Positions 45,330 through 57,693 are shown, counted from the stretch's first letter. The stretch: DNA of 64,000 nucleotides from Capra hircus (GCF_001704415.2 NC_030813.1:10124001-10188000), one strand, 5' to 3'. Notes: generated by a model from the letters alone, not told the origin. Numbers and translations: made by a program.

Positions 45330-46998
45330 TTGTATAAAATGTATTAAATATGAATTTCAGTTTACCATTTACTATTAAACTGACATTTTTTTCCCCTAAA
45401 AGATCCAATAGAGAATAAAATGCACATTTCAATCCACATAATGACTTCCCAAGGAGACAACTATAAGTAGTACTATAGTTCTCATAGAGGTTTAGGTATT
45501 TTCATCAGTTTGGAAGTCATTTATAGGTTCAGGGATTTAAGGTATATTACCTTACTCTATGAAACTTTTGTTTAAAGAAAGAGTCTTAAAAAAGATATCT
45601 TATACATAATGTTCACCATTCCCAAGAGTCTTATTTAAGTTCTTTTTCACATAAATTAATTCTAAAAAAATGTATCTGTCACTACCAATTTATCTGTATC
45701 ATCATGCTGCACATCAGATTACCTTGGCTTAAACCCTAAAGGGAAATATACTGGAATATATATTTCATGCAATTAGGAATATCATGGAGTGTTAAAACTC
45801 TGTTTAAAATATAACAGAGTAAAAAGTCATCTTTTATCAGAAAGTATAGATCATATATCTAGTATCTAGTTATATTTTAAGATTTTGAGTAATAGTTATA
45901 AGTTAATTTACTTCCCAATATTTAAAACAGAAAGTTCTTTTAAGGAAAAGTATTAGACTTTTTATTCTTTTTAGTTCTCTTTTTAAAAAAATATTTATGC
46001 CTTTATTGTTGTATATACAGAAATCACTGTGAAAGTGAAATAAAATGACAAATTTGTTATTCAATATAATTGATTTTGTTTCATGAATAGCACAAAGTAA
46101 ATAGTATTCAAAAGAAATTGGCCTTGGATATTACCATTTCAATCAACTAAACATGTCTGATTTATATTCTGTTTACTTTACTTTAAATTGACAATAGATA
46201 GGGGAAAAAAGATAAATCTTGGCTGTGTAAGCTCTATTTTAAAAATGACCACGTACCAAGGATTTCTGTCACTAAATCATTGATTTATCTGAATTGGGAG
46301 GCATATTTCTGGACTAATATACATGCTTATCTTATTATGTAAGCCCTACCTCTCCTAAAAAAAAAGTAGATAGTTCCAATGGTTGTAGTTAAAAGCTTTA
46401 TGGATACTCTCAAGCAGCCTCCAATTATATCTCTAAATATATGATTCCAAGAGTTGATACAGAATCAGAAAGACTCACTCAGACTACATCAGATTTATAC
46501 TTCTATATGTCTATCCCTCCTTCCCCAAAAAAGAAGATCTCAAAAAACAGTACATCTGAGAAAAGAGAAAGTTAAAAAAAATCTCCAAATATCCTCAGTT
46601 GCCTTGACAAAGCTATAAAAATACTTTCAGAAACAGAAAAAATGATCAGAGCAGTGTATGTTGAAAGACAGGGTCCTTCATGCATTATGTAAATCAAAAT
46701 CTGTAAACTACATCTGAGATCTGCTTAACCAAAGACAGCACAGATCATCAGAGTTGTATATGATCTAAAATGATTTCAGAAGACTCCAATAGATGAAACT
46801 GCATGAGCTGTGCAAAACTGCAGTAAAAGCTGGGCTATAACTCTGAATATTGGGCTCTGAGTTTGGAAGAGGAAGCAAGGCAGAAGATAAAGTAAGATGA
46901 GAATGATGGTGAGGGACTTATTTTATCATCAGGATCATTTCGACAACCTTGATAGGCAAAGTAAGATGTAAAAACGAAGCAGAGTAGATAGAGCATTT
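45330..46998. other. No recognisable feature
   Basis: AT-rich, nothing identified. Confidence 0.4.
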
Positions 46999-47062
46999 AG
47001 CTTGGCAGGCTATAGTCCATTGGGTCACAAAGAGTTGGACACGACTAAGCATAGCACAGGAA
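46999..47062 (+). mobile_element. Bov-tA/BovB 3'-end fragment, sense
   Basis: Only the last 60 bases are present (GGCAGGCTATAGTCCATTGGG to GACACGACTAAGC). It is too short to tell a BovB from a SINE end. Confidence 0.8.
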
Positions 47063-47154
47063 GACAGGAGATAAGAATATTCAACACAGAAATGTGTGGA
47101 AGAATGATTACATGAACTAGAGATAAGCAGAGAGGAAAAGATTAAAATATACTT

Positions 47155-47625
47155 TCAAAATGGTGGTATATTAACTTGCTTGAGTGACCACAACAAAATA
47201 CCACAAACTAGGTAGCTAAAGAACAGAAATTTATTATATCAGTTATAGAGACTGGAAGTCCAAGATCAAGGTATCGACAAGGTTGGTTTCTTTTGACACT
47301 TTGGAAAATCTGTTTCATGCCTTAGTTTCTGGTGGTTTGCTGACAATTTTTTAATATTCAGTGGCTTTCAGAAACAGCACCCTGGTCTCTAGATTTAGCG
47401 TCACATAGGGTTCATCCCATGTGCATATCTTTGTTCAGATTTCCCCATTTTTAAGGACACATGACATACTGGATTACGCAGGCAACTTGCTTCAGTGTGA
47501 CATTAATTATTAATTAATTTTCTATAATTCTATTTCCAAATAAGTTAACATTCTGGGTGCTAAAGGCTTAGGACTTTAAGATATAAATTTTTGAGTGGAA
47601 ACATTTGACCTTATAACAAGTGGGG
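47155..47625 (-). mobile_element. MaLR (MLT1-like) LTR, antisense
   Basis: 'ACAACAAAATACCACAAACTAGG', 'GAAATTTATTATATCAGTTA', 'CTGGAAGTCCAAGATCAAGG' (about 47250-47270) and a distal 'TAAAGGCTTAGGACTTTAAGATATAAATTTT' are the complement of a MaLR LTR. About 470 bp long, no insert. Confidence 0.72.
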
Positions 47626-47629
47626 AGAA

Positions 47630-48051
47630 AAGAAACATGCAAAGCGCAATTTGATGTAAGTTATTTTGCATAAATTTATAAAATGAACAAGAAAATGAAA
47701 TAAACACCTGAATAATTCCGATATAGGGAATTCAGTATGTGGAGGAATGAAAATGTGATATGCTTCTTGTCAAATTCAGATGAAAATATATTTGTTTTTG
47801 TGTATTATTTTCTGAGTTTACACTGCAAAATAGTTTTAACATTCATGAATTCTAGGCTAGAAAATGGGATGGGTACTTAGAAAGTTGGATGGATACTAGG
47901 GAAGAACTTTGTAAGTCACTCCAAAAATAAAACCAAACGTCCGAACTATAAGTAATGAAAAAAAAAGTATATGCAATATACTTTTATTTTTAATTCATTA
48001 ACTAAAAAGCAGAGACAATCGGGCTAAACTGAAAAAAAAAAAGTATCACTT
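47630..48051. other. No recognisable feature
   Basis: AT-rich, nothing identified. Confidence 0.4.
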
Positions 48052-48062
48052 TATGCTAGGTT

Positions 48063-48260
48063 AGTGAAGTGAGTGAAAGTCACTCAGTTGTGTCCGACTC
48101 TTTGCGACTCCATGGGCTATAGAGTCCATGGAATTCTCCAGGCCAGAATACTGGAGTGGATAGCCTTTCCCTTCTCTAGGGGATCTTCCCAATACAAGGA
48201 TTGAACCCAGGTAAAGAATTGCAGGCATATTCTTTACTAGCTGAGCCACAAGGGAAGTCC
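48063..48260 (-). mobile_element. Bov-tA SINE, antisense
   Basis: The complement of a full Bov-tA ending CTGAGCCACAAGGGAAGTCC. The target-site duplication is TATGCTAGGTT (48052-48062) and TATGCTAGATT (48261-48271). Confidence 0.93.
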
Positions 48261-48271
48261 TATGCTAGATT

Positions 48272-48546
48272 GCTGCTGCTGCTGCTAAGTCACTTCAGTC
48301 GTGTCCAACTCTGTGCAATCCCATAGACGGCAGCCCGCCAGGCTCCCTTGTCCCTGGGATTCTGCAGGCAAGAATACTGGAGTGAGTTGCCATTTCCTTC
48401 TCCAATGCATGAAAGTGAAAAGTGAAAGTGAAGTCCCTCAGCCATGTTGACTCTTAGGGACCCCATGGACTGCAGCCTATGAGGCTCCTCCATCCATGGG
48501 ATTTTCTAGGCAAGAGTACTGGAGTGGGGTACCATTGCCTTCTCTG
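48272..48546 (-). mobile_element. BOV-A2 SINE, antisense
   Basis: GCTGCTGCTGCTGCTAAGTC start and a two-monomer body. Its target copies are ATGCTAGATT (48262-48271) and ATGCTATGTT (48547-48556), so it used the same site as the Bov-tA next to it. Confidence 0.93.
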
Positions 48547-48556
48547 ATGCTATGTT

Positions 48557-49639
48557 AAGAGACATCTAAAAACAAAATGAGAATAGTTAAAAATTAATTA
48601 ATGAACAATAGTATATCAAACAAATGAGATTATTAAGAAAGCAGAGGAATCAATATTTCATATTCATATTTGATTTAGTACTGCATTATCTTATTTTAAT
48701 ATTCATATATTTCAGCTTTTTATATCAAGACATTTTTAAAAATTAAGATCATATAAGCAATTTCAGAAAGATATTACGCAGGAAAATAAGAATATTCATT
48801 ACCATATATTTATGAGTGAAGTGTTGGCAGTAGCCTACCTGATTGTTGCAGATGTGTTTAGAATTTATATATATACTTTTAACAAGATATTGTAATCAGA
48901 AAATACGAATGTTGCTTCATATTAAAATCATATATTGAAAATATAATTATGAATGAAAAACAGTAACTTTATAACAATTTATAAAATGTTTAGATACATA
49001 GATCAATGTTTTGTGTGTATATGTATGTGTGCATGTCTATATGTTGGGGGTGTGTATGTGCATGTATGCAAAGTTTAATCATCAGATCAACAGTGTATTA
49101 AAAAATACATTAAACACTAAAGGTAGGGTGCTGATGGTGATTAAGGACTGGGACTAGATAAAACAAGGAAAGACAAAATACAACAAATTTTGCAAAGATG
49201 TTTGACCATAATAATAGTATATTATAAGCCCAGATGTTTGTTGAACTCAATTCTTTACTTTAGAATATTAAAATAAAGACATTAAAATCCAAAACTATAG
49301 TTCATCTTGGCTCCAGACCTTGAGAATTTTTTTAATAGTATGGTAGTTTCTTATGTATTTCAGAATTCCTTCTGAAACATTCTCTCTCTTCCTTCTTCTA
49401 AGTACTATTCTGAATTCAGAAGATGTCCCCAAATCTGTTTCTCATATCCTTTTTCTTGTGAATGTGGTGATTCATCTGTAGCCATACAAAATAAATACAG
49501 TACCAATACCCAGTTTCTGCCAGTTGTAACAGTTTGCAAATCTATAGTACTATATATCATATCTAGAATATGGACATTGATAGTTAAAATACAGAACAAT
49601 TCCATTAACATAAGGATTCCTCCTGTTGCCCTTTTATAG
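48557..49639. other. No recognisable feature apart from TG-rich tract
   Basis: AT-rich; an imperfect TG/TA-rich tract lies at about 49010-49070. Confidence 0.4.
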
Positions 49640-50040
49640 CCACACTAATTTTCATCTCTACCTCCTCTTTAACCTCTGACAACAACTAACCTGTTCTCCA
49701 TTGTTATAAATCTGTCATTTCAAGAGTATTGTATAAATGGAATCATACATAGTGGACATTTTTCATGTGTCATAATTCTTTAGAGATATGAATTATTGTG
49801 ACTATTAATAGTTTCCCCCATTTTCATTGCTAAGTAATATTCCACAGTATGTATGTACCAAATCTATGTGTATAACCATTCATCCACAGAAGGACATTGG
49901 GTTGTCATCAGATTTTGCTAGTATATATAGAATTGCCATAAACATTTGTGTGCAGGGTTTTGTATAAGCATAAATATTTATTTCTCTGGGATAAATAAAT
50001 TCCCAGGAGTGCTGAGAACACTTAAACATCGGGGTGTATT
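49640..50040 (-). mobile_element. Ancient L1 3' UTR, antisense
   Basis: 'CCCCCATTTTCATTGCTAAGTAATATTCCACAGTATG', 'CCATTCATCCACAGAAGGACATTGGGTTG' and 'ATTTCTCTGGGATAAAT' (about 49980-49997) match the complement of an old L1 3' UTR. Confidence 0.75.
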
Positions 50041-51417
50041 CTCTCCATTCTCCCTCTTACCCCTATTTTTAGGTAATTTTACCATTTACAGTGTCTGAGC
50101 AGATAGCTCTTACTTTACTTTCCCCCTCTTATGAATCATATTTTAAAACATCAAATTCTCTTTCCATTTTGAAAGAAGCTCAGTTGTGTCTTTAGCCTTC
50201 AAAACTAAAACACTGTACAGAAGCTCATTTAATTATGCTCTAGCTGTGGTTTTTCTGAGGCTCTCTTGTTTATCAACTAACATTTTGTGTTTTATAAATA
50301 AAAATTCTTCAGTGAGGTAACTATCTTATTTCTCCATAACCTAATTTCATTTAGCAATAACATTTCAACTTTTCCACTAAATTATCTGGTACTTTTCTTG
50401 GGTTATTTTAAGAAAGTTTTAGCCAAATTGTATTAGGCAAATTGCTTTTTCTTTATTTGAGGAAAAAAAAAATATCTTTCAATCTTGTCAAAGTCATTTT
50501 TTTCAAAACTTTCCACAAATAATTAACTTTGTTCAGATATTTAACCATTCTTTACAACATGGATTCCTGTAGTCATCCCTACTATATATTCATTGTTTGA
50601 CGATATATGCATACATATCTGTTAGAAACTCTCAGTTTTTATAAAATGCATTTCCTACCAAATCTTACCTTGTGATAGCATTTATGTTGTCTTTCCTGCT
50701 ATATATGAAATACATATTTTTTTTTTTTGGTTTGCCTCTATCTCTTTTTGCTCTGTATAAGCAAAAAAAAAAAAAAATCACAAATATTGATAGATATTTT
50801 CCTGTTTTTGTTGCTTTTTCTAGTATATATATGTATTTCCATTTCAGGGTTCCAGAATTATTTATCATGTTTAGATCTTTTATCTTAATCATTTATATAT
50901 ATATTTGACCACTACCATGTGTTCACATTCTTTTTGGAAGAAACTGATTAATTAGTGTTTTATTCTCCTACTTCTGTTCCTCATAAAGAGTTTCTTCTCA
51001 TCTTATTCTGCATGGTTTTTATTACATTCTATGATTTTCCCTTCTCCTCACTGCTTTTACTGCTTTGATGGGGGAGTATCAGTAGCAACTCACATATAGC
51101 ATGGTTGGTGTTTCCTCAAAAATGCACCTGTCACAAGTGAAATTGATCAGAGTCCATAACAGGCTTTAGAGATTTCTAGTCAAAATCTTATTTCTGTCAT
51201 TTCCCAATGGAATTTTAAAATATGTGAGGAAAAATTCTTTGTTTATTACTGACATATATTAGAATTCTGTTAGCTGTTTTTGACTGCATTATCTCAATGA
51301 ATTCTCATAGGAACTTATAAAAGTTGATTTTATACTAAAAGAAGAAAAAATAGAAATACTTCTTTTCTGAGTATCTCAGATTTTGGTTGCTTAAATTTAG
51401 AATATTTCTTAAATTCT
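50041..51417. other. No recognisable feature; T- and A-tracts
   Basis: AT-rich. T12 at 50717-50728 and A15 at 50763-50777 lie 34 bases apart and could pair, but no element is identified between them. Confidence 0.45.
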
Positions 51418-51450
51418 ATGTACGAAAACCAACTTGAGGGTTAAAGTCTG

Positions 51451-51578
51451 GAGAAGGCAATGGCAACCCACTCCAGTACTCTTGCTTGGAGAATCCCATG
51501 GACGGAGGAGCCTGGTAGGCTACAGTCTATGGAGTCGCAAAGAGTTGGACATGACTGAGTGACTTCACTCATTCACTC
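51451..51578 (+). mobile_element. Bov-A monomer SINE with unusually long target-site duplication
   Basis: A single Bov-A unit (GAGAAGGCAATGGCAACC to GAGTGACTTCACTC) lies between two 33-base direct repeats, 51418-51450 and 51579-51611, that differ at one position. This exceeds the usual 7-20 bp. Confidence 0.93.
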
Positions 51579-51611
51579 ATGTACGAAAACCAACTTCAGG
51601 GTTAAAGTCTG

Positions 51612-52249
51612 ATTTTGAAATCAAAGATAAGAAAAAGCAACCAAAAGTAAACAAATATTTTAACATAAATCAGGCATGCATACTGCTAAGTTATAGTGTA
51701 CCATAATTATTTCAGCATTTAAAAATCAATACTAAAGAGCAAACAGAGAAATGTAGATAAAAAGAGATGTTTTATGAAGAGTATCCAATGTGATTTTAAC
51801 AGGATTAAGAAATTTAAACAGATTAGTTATATAAAGTGTTTTATTTGTTTTAATATATTACTTCATATAATGTATATTATATAGTGTATTTACATATATA
51901 TGCATGAATACATGAATGTGTAAAACAGCATAATATATCTTACTTTGCTATCACAGAATATCAATATTATAAATCTTTGAAAATCATTGTAAATCAGTAA
52001 ACAGTGTAACTTCCCTTTGAGAAACTACACCATTTTCTTGTTTTTATTTCTCAATTTTATTTTTCTCACCTATATTGTAGTTACTAAAGTTAGGCTTTAG
52101 TTTAGTAGATTACACTTTCATTTGAAAATATGGAAATAGTATATGTTAATCTGCTCTGAGGCTTATTTAAGTTTATACACAGTGATTTCCATTACCCTAC
52201 CAAAATAGACAATTAATGCAGTATAAAGAATTATCTGGAAACTTTGTTT
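51612..52249. other. No recognisable feature
   Basis: AT-rich, nothing identified. Confidence 0.4.
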
Positions 52250-52316
52250 TTATTCAGCCATTCAGACGTGTCTGACTCTTTGTGACCCCCATGGACTGTA
52301 GCATGCCAGGCTTCCC
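52250..52316 (-). mobile_element. BovB/Bov-A 3'-end fragment, antisense
   Basis: TCAGCCATTCAGACGTGTC to GCATGCCAGGCTTCCC is the complement of a BovB-type end, 67 bp long. It runs into a small palindrome. Confidence 0.78.
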
Positions 52317-52389
52317 TGGCATGTAAAAACTATGTAGTTTATACATAGTAAACTGTCCCCTAGTTCTCTAGTTTATTATGTATAAACTA
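52302..52389. repeat. Two adjacent inverted repeats
   Basis: CATGCCAGG (52302-52310) pairs with CCTGGCATG (52315-52323) around a 4-base loop. Next to it, 52335-52354 pairs with 52370-52389 at 19 of 20 positions around a 15-base loop. Confidence 0.9.
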
Positions 52390-52394
52390 AACAT

Positions 52395-52770
52395 TACTAT
52401 GTATAACTAGATAACTAGTGAGAGCCTCCTGTATAACACAGGGCACTCTATTCAACACTTTGCATGCATGCATGTTGTCACTTGAGTCCGCCTCTTTGTG
52501 ATTTTTGACTCTAGCCCACCAGGCTTCTCTGTCCATGGGGATTCTCCAGGCAAGAATACTGGAGTGGGTTGCCATGCCCTTCTCCGGGATCCTCCTGACC
52601 CAGGGATCGAACCCAGGTCTCCTGCATTGCAGGTGGATTCCCTGCCTTTATCCTACTCAAGACTCTATTGACCTAAATGGGAAGGAAATCCAAAAAAGAG
52701 GGGATATATGTATGTATATAGCTGATTCACTTTGCTGCACAGCAGAAAGTAACCCAACCTTGTGAAGCAG
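52395..52770 (+). mobile_element. Artiodactyl L1 3' UTR, sense, split by SINE
   Basis: 'CCTCCTGTATAACACAGGGCACTC' (about 52426-52450) and, after the SINE, 'GGATATATGTATGTATATAGCTGATTCACTTTGCTGCACAGC' (about 52703-52744) are the sense 3' UTR of an artiodactyl L1. Confidence 0.8.
52463..52645 (-). mobile_element. Bov-tA SINE, antisense, in L1
   Basis: GCATGCATGCATG precedes the complement of the body and B-box (GGGATCGAACCCAGG at about 52602-52617) and the start of the head. The extreme head is missing. Confidence 0.88.
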
Positions 52771-52803
52771 GTTTTTTTTGTTTTGTTTTGTTTTGTTTTT
52801 TTG
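52771..52803. repeat. (GTTTT)n microsatellite
   Basis: T-run followed by four GTTTT units, the complement of a SINE tail (AAAAC)n. Confidence 0.9.
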
Positions 52804-52922
52804 GTGGTGGTTGTTTAGTTGCTAAGTTACGTCTGACTCCTGTGACCACGTGAATTACAGCCTGCCAGGCTCCTCTGTCCATGGGATTTCCCAGGCAAGA
52901 ATATGGGAGTGGGTTGCCATTA
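52804..52922 (-). mobile_element. Bov-A SINE, antisense
   Basis: GGTGGTGGTTGTTTAGTTGC to GGGAGTGGGTTGCCATT is the complement of one Bov-A body without tRNA head. Its tail is the (GTTTT)n run in front. Confidence 0.88.
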
Positions 52923-54480
52923 GGCTCATAAAAATACACAATTTATTGGTCAACATTGATCAAGAAACAGTATTCAAGTACTAAATTTAACAATAGCCCT
53001 TACAAACATCCCAGATATGAGATTTTAATAGGATGAGAAACACAATAAGTGATAAAAACCTGAGCCCCTGGAGTTAGTCAGTAACTATTGTGCTTTGATT
53101 TTGTCATTTTTCTTATAATAACTAACCAGCTCTTTTACTGCTTTCAATGCCCAGAACAACCTTATCATCATGACATATTGACATGGGCAGGTGGAAGAGA
53201 TACAGGCTTTGCTTGAGTAAGCAAGATTTTCTAAGTGACATATACAAGTAAAACATATTGGCTTTAGTGTGCCAGGCTTTTCTTGGCTTTTCTTGTGCTT
53301 GCAAGAACAAGCAATTACATTCTTAGATTCTGTGCACCTGTGGCAATGCCAGTTCCAAGTTCATTAAGCAGGCATCTGTGACCAGAAGATGACCTCTCGA
53401 TTTTTTATTTGCTAACATGTAAACCAAAGCTAATTCACACATTGCTGCTGTGAATTTAGAGAAGAGGTTACCATTTCAAGAAGTTTTAGTTGCTGGTGTT
53501 TTGTTGTTGTCATGTTTTTTGTGTCTTTCATAATCTGCAGAGAATTTTATAGATTTAAATGATCTATATGTTAAAGGATTTCCACTTTCCAACTTTTCAA
53601 ATCATTAAGAGCAGCAAGTTAATCATATTGGGATCTTTGAAAATGTGATTCAGGCTATAAATCTCTCTTTACAAAGTCCAGGTCAACTCAATATTTTTCA
53701 TATATTTCAGTAGGTATTAGTTAAGATATAGGCTTATCTTAGTCACTTTTAAATCACTTTCTAAGTGATTAAAAATGACTTAAGGTAGGAGATTGTCTTT
53801 CATGTAAGAGTCTAGTCTAAGAGGAGTAGATGTGCTCTCCTCTAGATTCATTTTTTTGTTTCATTGCTAGTTTATTTTCATATCTACAGTGACAATATAG
53901 TCACTGCTATGTTTGTATTTCAGATAGTAATAAGAGAACGGAAAGTGTGGGGCAAAGATAACTTCATTTGTATCACCTTTAAGCATCATGTTTGCACATC
54001 ATTTTCACCCAGGTGCTACTGATCAGTACCTAGTGGCACAGCTGCCCCTGCTTACAGGGATAGTTAAGAAATAAAATTCATAGCCAACTAACCATGTGAA
54101 CCGCCAGAGCTCTGTCAAAGGAAGTATTGTTGATTAATAGCACACCTGCCATAATTGAGTTCATTGAACTCTGGTTCTTGGGACTGTTTTCAAGGACGTC
54201 AATACCTTAATATGTCTTATAAATATGTTCAGATATAAGCATTTGTCTCAGAATTTTAATCTGATTCTTAAGGGGGCCTCCTGCTCCCCATTTTTTAAAG
54301 AATTTATTAAGAGAAAACTTCATCCCCCAGTGTGCCCTTATCCAGTTGTTAATGTCAAAAATCTAGAAATATTTTTTTTATATTTCTCATGCATATCATC
54401 CCCACACCCACTTCATATATCCTTATTAGTTTTTCTACCAAATACCTTCCTAACTTAATGGCTTCCACAACTTTCCACTT
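52923..54480. other. No recognisable feature
   Basis: Single-copy-looking, AT-rich; nothing identified. Confidence 0.4.
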
Positions 54481-54900
54481 CTGTCGTGCTAGTCAAAGCC
54501 ATCAAGGTAAAATATCATCAATTCTCATGACTAGATTATTTTGAGAGTCTACAACCTGGTCCCTGTTGTTCTTTTTTGTTTGTTTGTTTTTCCAAAGATA
54601 AAGCCAGGTATCTTACTAAATAATAATAAGAATTGTATGACTTCCAAATGCAAATGTTTGGATCATATTTAAAATTTATGACAACATGCAGTGTCATGCA
54701 TTCATGGCCACAATCTAATCTAATTTCATGCCCAAGCCCCTCTCTTCCTCATCATCCTCCAGGCTTTACATTCTCTTTCTGTTCTTCAAACACATCAGTC
54801 TGTTTCCCAGCTGAGAGCTGCTGCAGCAAATGCTTCTTCTGCCTTAAATCCTTTCCTCTTACTTCCTGCCATTTCAAAATATTTTTGTAGAAATTTGGTA
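54481..54900 (+). mobile_element. Possible ancient L2-like 3' region, sense
   Basis: Pyrimidine-rich text 'CCCCTCTCTTCCTCATCATCCTCCAG', 'TCTGTTCTTCAAACACATCAG' and 'AAATGCTTCTTCTGCCTTAAATCC' recalls the mammalian L2 3' region. Divergence is high. Confidence 0.35.
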
Positions 54901-55610
54901 TAGACTTATTTTAATGGACATATGGATTTTTATGATTAAGATAATTTATTTGCATTTCTGTTTATCCAGTTTTTTTTCACTTGCACACATCTGATTCATC
55001 TATCTAGTAAACATAAAGAAGTGTCCACTAAATTTTATTACCTAGATTATAATGGTTTAAGCCTCTGATGACTTGACTGATGAATCCTTGCCTCTGCTTT
55101 GCTATGAAATGTGCTCCTAAATGATTTTTGAGGATGTGTAAAGGGGGGCATGTCCCACATTAAGCATTCATCAGTTGAAACTTTCTTCCTGCCAAGAACT
55201 GATTTTAGTTCAGTAGTCTTCCTCTCCTATTCTGGCTTCTCTATCTAATTTCATTGCATTGCCTTTAAGATACTGAAAGTTGGTATTTACACTAACACTA
55301 GTGCCCATCTTGAGGCCACTATTACCAATCTGAAGTACTTAGTTTCCTATTATCTGCAAATATATTGTTCACTATTGCTCCCAAGCAATCATGGATTCTG
55401 TAAGGTAAAGTTCTTGTGATGCCCACGTCTTGCCAAGCATTGATGTCTTGGTTTCAGATCTTCATTGCTTGTACACATACAATGCATCATCTAATATTTA
55501 CTCTGGTATACTACAATCAAATTCTCAACTTAAAATGCTTTCAATGCCACATAACAGAAATATTCAATTCAAAATAGCTTAAAAATTTTAAGTACAAAAT
55601 TTATGTGAGG
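54901..55610. other. No recognisable feature
   Basis: AT-rich, nothing identified. Confidence 0.4.
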
Positions 55611-56120
55611 AATTCTTGCCGGGAGCCAGCATGAGGAATCCCACCCATGGCAAGGTCATGAGGAAGAGCCCTTACAGGCAAAGGTGAATCGGATCTCGAG
55701 GGAACCTCCCTGGACCTACTTGAGCATCTACCCCCAAACCAGAATCTGTCTGCCTTACTATATTATGCCTTTCACCAACTGCTCTGACATTAACAGGGGG
55801 CTGTCCCCACACCACCTTTTTTCTGGAAAAAGTTAATTTAGAGCTTTTAGATAATAAGTCTCCTGGGCATAATAAGAGTGTTTCAATCCAAAAGAAAGCC
55901 TCTGATGGCTTTCTAGCCTGCCTGACAGGTTTATCCAGACTCTTACAGATACCTATGTGATTGTTTACAGCCTCCAGACCCCGAGAGGCACAGGAAGCTT
56001 AAAACATCCTAGGAATGTAAGGCCTTCCGAGGAGTCAAAATCATTAGAATAGAACTGACTAAGGGTTTCATTGTTGAGCCAATACTAGCTGCCAAGTTTT
56101 CATATCTTTTATTTGTTGAT

Positions 56121-56895
56121 ATGACACCACCCTTATGGCAGAAAGTGAAGAGGAACTAAAAAGCCTCTTGATGAGAGTAAAAGAGGAGAGCGAAAAAGTT
56201 GGCTTAAAGCTCAACATTCAGAAAACGAAGATCATGGCATCCGGTCCCATCACTCCATGAGAAATAGATGGAGAAACAGTGGAAACAGTGTCAGACTTTA
56301 TTTTGGGGGACTCCAAAATCACTGCAGATGGTGATTACAGCCATGAAATTAAAAGACGCTTACTCTTTGGAAGAAAAGCTATGACCAACCTAGATAGCAT
56401 ATTCAAAAGCAGAGACATTACTTTGCCAACTAAGGTCCGTCTAGTCAAGGCTGTGGTTTTTTTCAGTAGTCATGTATGGATGTGAGAGTTGGACTGTGAA
56501 GAAGGCTGAGCACGGAAGAATTGATGCTTTTGAACTGTGGTGTTGGAGAAGACTCTTAAGTGTCCCTTGGACTGCAAGGAGATCCAACCAGTCCATTCTG
56601 AGGGAGATCAGCCCTGGGATTTCTTTGGAAGGAATGATGCTAAAACTCCAGTACTTTGGCCACCTCATGCGAAGTGTTGACTCATTGGAAAAGACTTTGA
56701 TGCTGGGAGGGACTAGGGGCAGGAGAAGAAGGGGACGACCAAGGATGAAATAGCTGGATGGCATCACTGACTCGATGGATGCGAGTCTGAGTGAACTCTG
56801 GGAGTTGGTGATAGACAGGGAGGTCTGGCATGCTGTGATTCATGGGGTCGCAAAGAGTCGGACATGACTGTGTGACTGAACTGAACTGAACTGAT
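56121..56895 (+). mobile_element. BovB LINE, sense, 775 bp, inside the LTR
   Basis: Starts at the YADD codons (ATGACACCACCCTTATGGC) and ends in the (CTGAA)n tail. GTTGATATG (56115-56123) and GTTGGTATG (56897-56905) mark the target site. The late Arg codon is intact CGA, but TAG/TGA stops elsewhere (for example GAAATAGCTGG, about 56748) end the frames. Confidence 0.93.
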
Positions 56896-57269
56896 AGTTG
56901 GTATGTAGAAAAAACAGGTAGTAGCCCTGGCATTAGCAACATTAGATCTTTGAGTTAAGTATTTCTTTGTTATAACCCACTGCACCTTTGTTCTACAGAA
57001 ATGTAACTTTATTTAATACTTTGAGGGTGATGCACATTAAAGAAAAAATACTTCAAGGGAAAATGAGTTTTCTGGTTGATAGACATTTATCTAGGAAAAG
57101 AGCCATAAAAATTTTAACAGGCCTCTTGGCCAGAAGATAATGTACATCACCTGAGACCTTTTGTATATGGGAAGGTATGCAAAAAGAAAGCCTGGTCTCA
57201 GTAAGGGTCCGGACTGCTGCCCTTGCATAACTCTGCATATTCCATTATTTCTTTATGTACAACTTGGGG

Positions 57270-57294
57270 TATATAAGCTGCCTTTGAAAATAAA
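57270..57294 (+). promoter_or_regulatory. LTR core: TATA box and poly(A) signal
   Basis: TATATAAG and AATAAA lie 12 bases apart, the compact arrangement of betaretrovirus-like LTRs in which the R region is very short. The LTR might still start transcription on the plus strand. Confidence 0.5.
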
Positions 57295-57693
57295 GTTGTG
57301 GGTCTTGCACCGATGCTTGGCTCCCCCATGTCATTGTTTTCTTATTCTCCCTTTTCAGGCTAAATTCCCATCAGGAGCATAGAGGCTTGCTGTGTCTACT
57401 TATTTGCCTGGGATTCTAAGACCCATGCAAGAGGGAGTCCAAGGTGGGGCACCCTCTGCTATTCAAGCGGGCGCCTGTGGCCTATGTAGATTGTGCAAGT
57501 CCCTTGTCTTGGGGCTTTATTGGCTTTCTGTGTAAACCAAGGAATACAGACTCTTTTCTCCTCTATTTTCTCCACTACACTATTCTTTCCTAATCTCTGT
57601 TTATATCTCTAAATAAATAATCTTATCTAATCAACAACACCATCCCTGAATCAAATTCCCTGGATCCACCGGGGCTGGACCCTGGAAAATTCT

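Larger units (their letters stand above)
55617..57687 (+). mobile_element. Solo LTR of a class-II (ERVK-like) endogenous retrovirus
   Basis: The block begins TGCCGGGAGCC and ends GACCCTGGAA (the usual terminal CA is changed), with a 6-bp target-site duplication AATTCT at 55611-55616 and 57688-57693. Six bases is the size class-II retroviruses make. Within it are a TATA box (TATATAAG, 57270-57277), a poly(A) signal AATAAA (57289-57294) and a GT-rich element just after. Without the BovB insert it is about 1.3 kb. No gag, pol or env follows, so this is a solo LTR left by recombination. Confidence 0.68.
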
